Shown here piece by piece: positions 4,955 through 9,341 of a stretch of 9,341 nucleotides of DNA. The DNA is from DASVXQ01 sp046727955 (GTDB taxonomy: Bacteria > Actinomycetota > CALGFH01), in assembly GCA_046727955.1 (NCBI GenBank), contig JBKPDO010000300.1:1-9341 (forward strand), read 5' to 3'. Both the position numbers and the translations under genes were made by a program. The notes below the pieces were generated by a model. That model saw only the letters and a list, made by a program, of their open reading frames with translations. It ran no database searches and was not told the origin of the DNA. Each line of letters starts with the position of its first letter. Within the stretch, counting starts at the first letter, position 1.

Positions 4955-6415
4955 GTGAGCGGTCCGCTTGAGCAGGCGCTCGGGGAGTTTGACCGGTCGA
5001 CTATTGAGGATGCTGTTGCGGCTGCCGAGCAGCAGCGCTTGGAGGTCGTGCGAAAGTTCCCGCGCGAGGCGTGGCCGACCATGCCGGTCGAACGCTACGC
5101 GGTTGGCTTGTCTGGAGCGGAGGACACCTTCTGTCGGGTGCTGGAGTTCCAGACTCCTGATCTTGGCAGCATCAAGGGTGGCAGCTCCCGTAAGCTCATC
5201 ATCTACAAGCACAAGAACAGCCCGGGCTGGTACTTCGATCCGTCCTATGGCGATGTCGAAGCAGCGTGGAACGCGGTTCGTGCTGCCTTTGTAGAAGCGT
5301 TCGCGCTCGCCGAGGCCGGAGACTGGGCCGGCGTGGATGCCCTCCAACCGCTCCGATCTGGGGCAGCGCTTCGGACCAAGGCGGTCTTTTGCTACGCGCC
5401 AGCGGGTCTGCTCCCGATCTACTCACGCGAACATCTGGCGCACTTCCGTGAGCTGTTCGGCGACACGACGCCAGGTCTGGACGCCGTGCAGGACAATCAC
5501 CGCCTGTACCAGTTGATCACCGAACGGCCCGAGCTTGACGGCTGGTCGGCGCATGAGATCGCGCAGTTCCTCTACCGCTGGGCAGACCCGCGCCCCACCC
5601 ACCGGACGGTCAAGATCGCGCCTGGCCATAACGGCAAGTACTGGGACGAGTGCCGTGATGGAGGCTACATGTGCGTCGGCTGGGACGACACCGGAGACCT
5701 TCGAGACTATCCCAGCTTCGACGACTTCCGTGCCGCCTTCGCCTCGAACCATCCCTATGGCGGCAACCAGAGCCAGGTCACCCGGAAGGCCAAAGAAGTC
5801 TGGACGCTCAATGAGCTGGAGCCCGGCGATATCGTGGTGGCCAACCGCGGCACCTCGACCGTGCTGGGCATTGGCGTGGTCCGCCAGCCGGGCTACCAGT
5901 GGCGCGCTGAGCGGCCGGAGTACAAGCACACCGTGGCCGTGGACTGGAACGATCCGGTCGAGCGCACGATCGAACCGGTGAAGCGCTGGGCACTCACCAC
6001 CGTCCAGCAGGTTCCCCAGACCCTCTATCAGCGGATTCTCGCAAGCCCAACAACACAGGGCGGACCAGGCGAAATCTCCCTCACCATTGAGGACGTGCCC
6101 CCTGAGCCGGTCCTGCTCGACATTCAAGACGCCCTACAACGCAAAGGGCAGGTGGTCCTCTACGGGCCGCCGGGCACGGGCAAGACCTATACCGCACGCC
6201 GGTTCGCGGCATGGTGGCTGCTTCGCCGCAATCGCGACCCGGAAGCGGGCGCCGTCCTGGGCGATCCCGGCCGTCTGCGCGCCGCCGAGGCACGGCTGGC
6301 AGCGGCGGGAACGGACGGGGCCACCCAGCACGAGGAGATCGAGCTACCTGTTGAGGCGCGACGGGTACAGCCGCCAGTTGAGCAGGACGAAGTCCGGCGC
6401 ACGTTCGAGGTCTAG
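4955..6415 (+). CDS. McrB-like protein with EVE-like domain and truncated AAA+ ATPase
   Basis: GTG at 4955 is the only usual start after the in-frame TAA at 4904; the ribosome binding site is weak (AGAG). The 486-residue protein has an N-terminal alpha/beta region (1-210, with KLIIYKHKNSPGWYFDP at 80-96). An EVE/PUA-like domain follows at about 218-365 (GGYMCVGWDDTGDL, LEPGDIVVANRG, VLGIGVV), of the type that reads modified bases in nucleic acid. At 404-411 is the Walker A motif GPPGTGKT. Only about 75 residues remain after it; Walker B, the sensor residues and any partner nuclease (McrC) are absent. McrB-type proteins use GTP or ATP to drive cleavage of modified DNA, so this copy probably cannot act as a motor. 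The last 25 or so residues (from HEEIELPVE) are charged and may be junction sequence rather than native protein. The 5' part is firmly assigned. Confidence 0.83.
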   Translation: MSGPLEQALGEFDRSTIEDAVAAAEQQRLEVVRKFPREAWPTMPVERYAVGLSGAEDTFCRVLEFQTPDLGSIKGGSSRKLIIYKHKNSPGWYFDPSYGDVEAAWNAVRAAFVEAFALAEAGDWAGVDALQPLRSGAALRTKAVFCYAPAGLLPIYSREHLAHFRELFGDTTPGLDAVQDNHRLYQLITERPELDGWSAHEIAQFLYRWADPRPTHRTVKIAPGHNGKYWDECRDGGYMCVGWDDTGDLRDYPSFDDFRAAFASNHPYGGNQSQVTRKAKEVWTLNELEPGDIVVANRGTSTVLGIGVVRQPGYQWRAERPEYKHTVAVDWNDPVERTIEPVKRWALTTVQQVPQTLYQRILASPTTQGGPGEISLTIEDVPPEPVLLDIQDALQRKGQVVLYGPPGTGKTYTARRFAAWWLLRRNRDPEAGAVLGDPGRLRAAEARLAAAGTDGATQHEEIELPVEARRVQPPVEQDEVRRTFEV

Positions 6416-6463
6416 ACGCTTCCTCTTCGAAGTGTTGCCAGTTGGTGCCGGTTCGAGTTCTCG

Positions 6464-7474
6464 TCAGGCGTCGTCGGGTCGAAAGGCGGATCCGCTGTGT
6501 AGGTCATGTCCCCCGTCGTGCTGCCGGTCTTGCTGGTCGCTCTTGTGCTCGCTCGCATTGCTGTGGTGCGCGATGCTGGCAGCCCAGCTGGCCAGCAGGC
6601 TCAGGGCGTCCTGTGAGGGCGACCCCGGCTCGGCGGTGTAGGTGAGGAGGCTCTGGCTGGGATCGGCAGCCAGCGGGAAGGACTCGAACGCCAGCTCCAG
6701 GTCCCCGACGACCGGGTGGTGGAAGCGCTTCACGCCGCTGGTGTGGATCCGGACGTTGTGGGCGGCCCATCGGACCCGGAACTCCTCGCTGCGGGTCGAC
6801 AGCTCCCCGATCAGGTCCGACAGCTGCCGGTCGTAGGGGTCGCGGCCGGCCTCGGCGCGCAGCAGGGCGACCGTGTCGTTGGCGACCTTGCCCCAGTCGC
6901 GGAAGAACTCGGTCGCGTGCGGATCCAGGAAGATGAACCTGGCGTTGTTGGGCGGCCTCACCGGGTCGGCGTAGATCGGTGAGAAGAGCGCGAACCCGAG
7001 CTCGTTGGCGGCCAGGAGGTCCAGGCGTGCGTTGAGCACGAACGCGGGCGTGCCGACCATCGAGTCCAGGACGCGCTGCACCGTGGGCCGGACGCGCTGT
7101 CGGGCCGGCCGGCGGCGTGGCGGGCGGGTCGTGCCAGCGGTGCGGAGCAGGTCGAGCAGGTGCGTCCGCTCGGCGTCATCGAGTTGTAGGGCCTGCGCGA
7201 TGGCGTCGATGACGCTCTCCGAGACGCCGGTGGCGTTGCCGCGCTCGAGCCGGGTGTAGTACTCACTCGAGATGCCTGCGAGGAGGGCGACCTCCTCGCG
7301 GCGCAGGCCAGAGACCCGTCGGCGGTCGCCGCCGTACACGGGCAGCCCGGCCTGCTCGGGACTGATCCTGGCCCGTCGCGTGCTCAGGAACTCCCGGATC
7401 TCCCCGCGGACGTCGCCGCGGACGTCGCCGCGGGTGTCGCGGCGGGTGTCGCGGTTGTCGTTCCTGCCTGCCAT
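6464..7474 (-). CDS. MmyB-type helix-turn-helix transcriptional regulator
   Basis: This cytoplasmic DNA-binding regulator is 336 residues from ATG at 7474. The XRE helix-turn-helix is at about 53-80 (RVSGLRREEVALLAGISSEY, then YTRLERG), followed by VIDAIAQALQLDDAERTHLL. The ligand-binding domain typical of the MmyB family covers about 132-300 (DSMVGTPAFVLNARLDLLAA, FLDPHATEFFRDW, FHHPVVGDLELAFE, LLTYTAEPGSPSQDAL). These regulators commonly sit divergent from SDR genes and control them, as here across 159 bases. The N-terminus has a DTRR/DTRG/DVRG/DVRG run from a 12-bp DNA repeat. The C-terminus ends in a His/Asp/Gln-rich tail beyond the family core. No good ribosome binding site precedes ATG 7474; an in-frame ATG at 7546 is an alternative, so the start is uncertain. 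Confidence 0.93.
   Translation of the reverse strand: MAGRNDNRDTRRDTRGDVRGDVRGEIREFLSTRRARISPEQAGLPVYGGDRRRVSGLRREEVALLAGISSEYYTRLERGNATGVSESVIDAIAQALQLDDAERTHLLDLLRTAGTTRPPRRRPARQRVRPTVQRVLDSMVGTPAFVLNARLDLLAANELGFALFSPIYADPVRPPNNARFIFLDPHATEFFRDWGKVANDTVALLRAEAGRDPYDRQLSDLIGELSTRSEEFRVRWAAHNVRIHTSGVKRFHHPVVGDLELAFESFPLAADPSQSLLTYTAEPGSPSQDALSLLASWAASIAHHSNASEHKSDQQDRQHDGGHDLHSGSAFRPDDA
7404..7460. repeat. 12-bp tandem repeat in the regulator N-terminus
   Basis: Four units of the form CCGCGGACGTCG / CCGCGGGTGTCG / CGGCGGGTGTCG follow one another from 7404 to 7451, with a 9-base partial unit to 7460. Being a multiple of three it keeps frame and encodes a four-residue repeat (DTRG/DVRG) just after the start of the MmyB-type regulator. 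Copy number could vary between strains by slippage. Confidence 0.75.
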
Positions 7475-7633
7475 GTCTTCCACTGTACGAGCGCTTCCGG
7501 ATCGTTGGGGGTTCCTGTCAGTACCCCTCTTACCAGGGTCTCCCATCTTCCCGCGCGGGCTGGTTCCGTAGAGGGTGCACCGCCGATGACGCGGTGTCCC
7601 ACACCCAGATCAACCAGAAGGAAGTGCACTCGG
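7475..7633. promoter_or_regulatory. Divergent intergenic region between regulator and SDR operon
   Basis: These 159 bases must hold both promoters. The notable element is CCTGTCAGTACCCC followed by TCTTACCAGG (7514-7537), with CCTG and CAGG ends and similar GTACC/TTACC cores. It is a plausible operator for the MmyB-type regulator, but imperfect. Before the SDR start, AAGGAAG (7618-7624) is its ribosome binding site, nine bases from ATG. Confidence 0.4.
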
Positions 7634-8475
7634 ATGACTGACAAGACGGTTTGGCTCGTCACGGGCGCCGGCCGCGGCATGGGCGTCGACATCGCCAAGG
7701 CCGCGCTCGCGGCCGGCCACGCTGTGGTCGCCACCGCCCGGAACACCGACACCGTCACGGCGGCCCTGGGCCAAGACGATGACCTCCTGGCCGTCAAGCT
7801 CGACGTCACCGACCCGCCGACGCCGAGGCGGCCGTCACGGCTGCCGTCGAACGGTTCGGCCGCATCGACGTGCTGGTCAACAACGCCGGCAACTTCTACG
7901 CCGGGTTCTTCGAGGAGATCAGCCCCCAGGACTTCCGGGCCCAGGTCGAGACCACCCTATTCGGCCCGCTGCACGTCACCCGCGCGGTCCTTCCCGTCAT
8001 GCGCGCCCAGCGCTCCGGCCTGGTCGTCGCGATCTCCTCGACCGCCGGCATCGTCGGCCAGGAGTTCTGCACTGCGTATGCCGCCGCCAAGTTCGGGGTG
8101 GAGGGCTGGATCGAGTCGCTGACCCCCGAGGTCGCGCCGTTCGGCATCCGCACGATGCTGGTCGAGCCCGGCTTCTTCCGCACCCAGCTGCTCACGCCGG
8201 CGTCGACCAACTACGCCGAGCCCTCGCTCGACGACTACGCCGAGCGCACCAAGCAGACCGTCGCTGCCTGGAACGCCATGAACGGCCAGCAGGCAGGTGA
8301 CCCCGCCAAGCTCGCCGCCGCTCTCGTGACCGTGACCGAGCAGGAGAACCCGCCGCTGCGCTGGGTCGCAGGAGCCGACGCGGTGGCCACTGTCAAGCAG
8401 AAGGCCAAGGACCTCCTGGCCCAGGTCGACGCCTACCGCGAGCTGTCCAGCAACCTCGCCCACGACGACGCCTGA
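7634..8475 (+). pseudogene. Short-chain dehydrogenase/reductase, frameshifted
   Basis: ATG at 7634 follows AAGGAAG. The first frame gives TVWLVTGAGRGMG (cofactor motif TGxxxGxG at 10-17) and runs to LDVTDP. A missing base near 7815 then shifts it; the next frame continues ADAEAAVTAAVERFGRIDVL, then VNNAG. With one base restored the protein is 280 residues, normal for a classical SDR, with NNAG at 83-86, catalytic serine at 135/136 (AISSTAG) and YAAAK at 149-153. It would be an NAD(P)-dependent cytoplasmic oxidoreductase of unknown substrate. It leads a probable two-gene operon with the SDR at 8607 and is likely controlled by the divergent MmyB-type regulator. Every catalytic motif is intact, so the shift is either very recent or a sequence error. 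Confidence 0.9.
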
Positions 8476-8606
8476 GTCACCGCCTACCGGAACCCAGCAG
8501 GCGAACCGGCTCCTGCGCAGGCACCGGCACGGGCAGCAGCCCTTGAGGTGACGCCCACGCCGCCTTGCCCCCTACGCCGTCCATCCGGAGAAGAGGACAA
8601 CACCCC
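8476..8606 (+). other. Gap between the two SDR genes
   Basis: These 131 bases carry no gene. CCTGCGCAGG (8512-8521) is a perfect 10-base palindrome. Ribosome binding sequence GGAGAAGAGG (8587-8596) precedes the ATG at 8607 by ten bases. No terminator with a T-run is visible, so co-transcription of the two SDR genes is plausible. Confidence 0.4.
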
Positions 8607-9341
8607 ATGACATCGAAACTGACCGGCACCGCCGCCCTCGTCACCGGCACGAGCAGCGGTATCGGCGCCGCCACCGCCCGCCGGCTCGCCGAGCACGGCG
8701 CCTTCGTCACGCTGGTGGCCCGCCGCCTAGACCGTCTGGAAGCCCTCGCCGCCGAGATCGGCAAGGCGGGCGGCACCGCGCTGGCCGTGGAAGCCGACAT
8801 CACCGACCGCACCCAGGCCGAGGCGGCCGTCCAGCAGGCCGTCGAGCGATTCGGACGGTTGGACACCCTGGTCAACAATGCCGGCCTGATGCTCCTGGGC
8901 CCCGTCGTCGGTGCGGACCCCGAGGAGTGGGACCGCATGATCGCCATCAACGTCCAGGGCCTGCTCTACACCACCCGCGCCGCCCTCCCGCACCTGCTGC
9001 AGGCCGCCGAGGAGGGCCCGCGCCGGGTCGCCGACATCGTCAACATCAGCTCGATCGCCGGCCGCGTCGCGAGCAACGGCTTCGGCGTGTACAGCTTCAC
9101 CAAGTTCGGCGTGAACGGCTTCACCGAGTCCCTGCGTCAGGAAGTCACCCAGCGGCACGTGCGCGTCGGTGTCGTCGAGCCGGGTGGCGTGGCGACCGAG
9201 CTGGGCTCGCACAACAAGCCCGAGGTCCGCAACCAGATGATCGACCCCTTCTACCAGCAGACCGAGGTCCTCGCCCCCGAGGACATCGCCGACGGCGTCG
9301 CCTACATGGTCACCCGCCCCCGCCACACCGCCATCGGCGAG
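8607..9341 (+). CDS. Short-chain dehydrogenase/reductase, 3' end beyond the window
   Basis: The frame is open from ATG at 8607 to the right edge, 245 residues. It has the classical SDR order: TGTSSGIG at 13-20 (NAD(P) binding), ADIT near 63-66 (adenine contact), NNAG at 90-93, VNISSIAG at 145-152 with the catalytic serine, YSFTK at 162-166 (catalytic Tyr and Lys) and VVEPGGVATEL (PG motif). Classical SDRs are about 250 residues, so only a few residues are missing. It would reduce or oxidise a carbonyl/alcohol substrate using NAD(P); ARR after the second strand (near 38-40) fits NADPH preference, but this is only suggestive. It follows the frameshifted SDR at 131 bases on the same strand. The frame is intact. 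Confidence 0.93.
   Translation, partial: MTSKLTGTAALVTGTSSGIGAATARRLAEHGAFVTLVARRLDRLEALAAEIGKAGGTALAVEADITDRTQAEAAVQQAVERFGRLDTLVNNAGLMLLGPVVGADPEEWDRMIAINVQGLLYTTRAALPHLLQAAEEGPRRVADIVNISSIAGRVASNGFGVYSFTKFGVNGFTESLRQEVTQRHVRVGVVEPGGVATELGSHNKPEVRNQMIDPFYQQTEVLAPEDIADGVAYMVTRPRHTAIGE

Noticed and set aside
5423..6127. 234-codon minus-strand frame inside the McrB-like gene
   Set aside because: Antisense of well-conserved EVE-like and pre-Walker sequence; codon positions fit the plus strand.
7404..7451. Possible CRISPR or iteron array
   Set aside because: Units are 12 bp with no spacers and lie in frame inside a coding region.
7384..7809. 141-codon minus-strand frame across the divergent promoter
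   Set aside because: Overlaps the start of a clear SDR and the regulator N-terminus; low-complexity Ala/Thr content.
8727..9326. 199-codon minus-strand frame opposite the second SDR
   Set aside because: Shadow rich in Gly/Val/Asp; the plus strand carries all SDR catalytic motifs.

Overview
The window is high-GC DNA with GTG and TTG starts alongside ATG. Its families (class I methyltransferase, MmyB-type regulator beside short-chain dehydrogenases) are typical of actinomycetes; genus cannot be read from the sequence. The two ends look like ordinary chromosome. The middle (about 0.8-6.4 kb) is visibly richer in A/T in places, mixes small regulators with defence-type genes, and contains broken genes, so it reads as an accessory island.

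Layout: (1) 3-641, 3' part of a SAM methyltransferase. (2) 642-1181, a repeat-rich spacer, a small ribbon-helix-helix (RHH) protein on the minus strand whose start codon is one base out of frame, and a palindromic divergent control region. (3) 1182-1757, an unrecognised 191-residue protein. (4) A minus-strand operon read from 4331 down to 1758: a HigB/RelE-type toxin, a HigA-type antitoxin fused to an ImmA/IrrE metallopeptidase, and a third gene carrying hallmarks of the tRNA-guanine transglycosylase (TGT/DpdA) fold but broken by a one-base deletion. (5) 4372-4954, a spacer without a convincing gene. (6) 4955-6415, an McrB-like protein with an EVE-like domain and a Walker A motif that stops before the rest of its AAA+ domain. 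(7) An MmyB-type regulator on the minus strand, divergent from two short-chain dehydrogenase genes; the first is frameshifted and the second runs off the right edge.

The most interesting item is the three-gene operon. The toxin-antitoxin pair is preceded by a promoter-like sequence and a clean inverted repeat, and is followed by a TGT-like protein that keeps the LTDSG motif and a CxCxxC...H zinc-type motif but appears to lack the usual catalytic aspartate. That suggests a toxin-antitoxin or defence module with a nucleic-acid-base-related third component. The SDR pair and its divergent regulator look like a small locally controlled redox operon.

Three separate places (about 1093, 2444 and 7815) look like single missing G/C bases. 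Either the assembly has small deletion errors or several genes here are freshly inactivated. All functional statements come from reading the sequence by eye; no searches were run.
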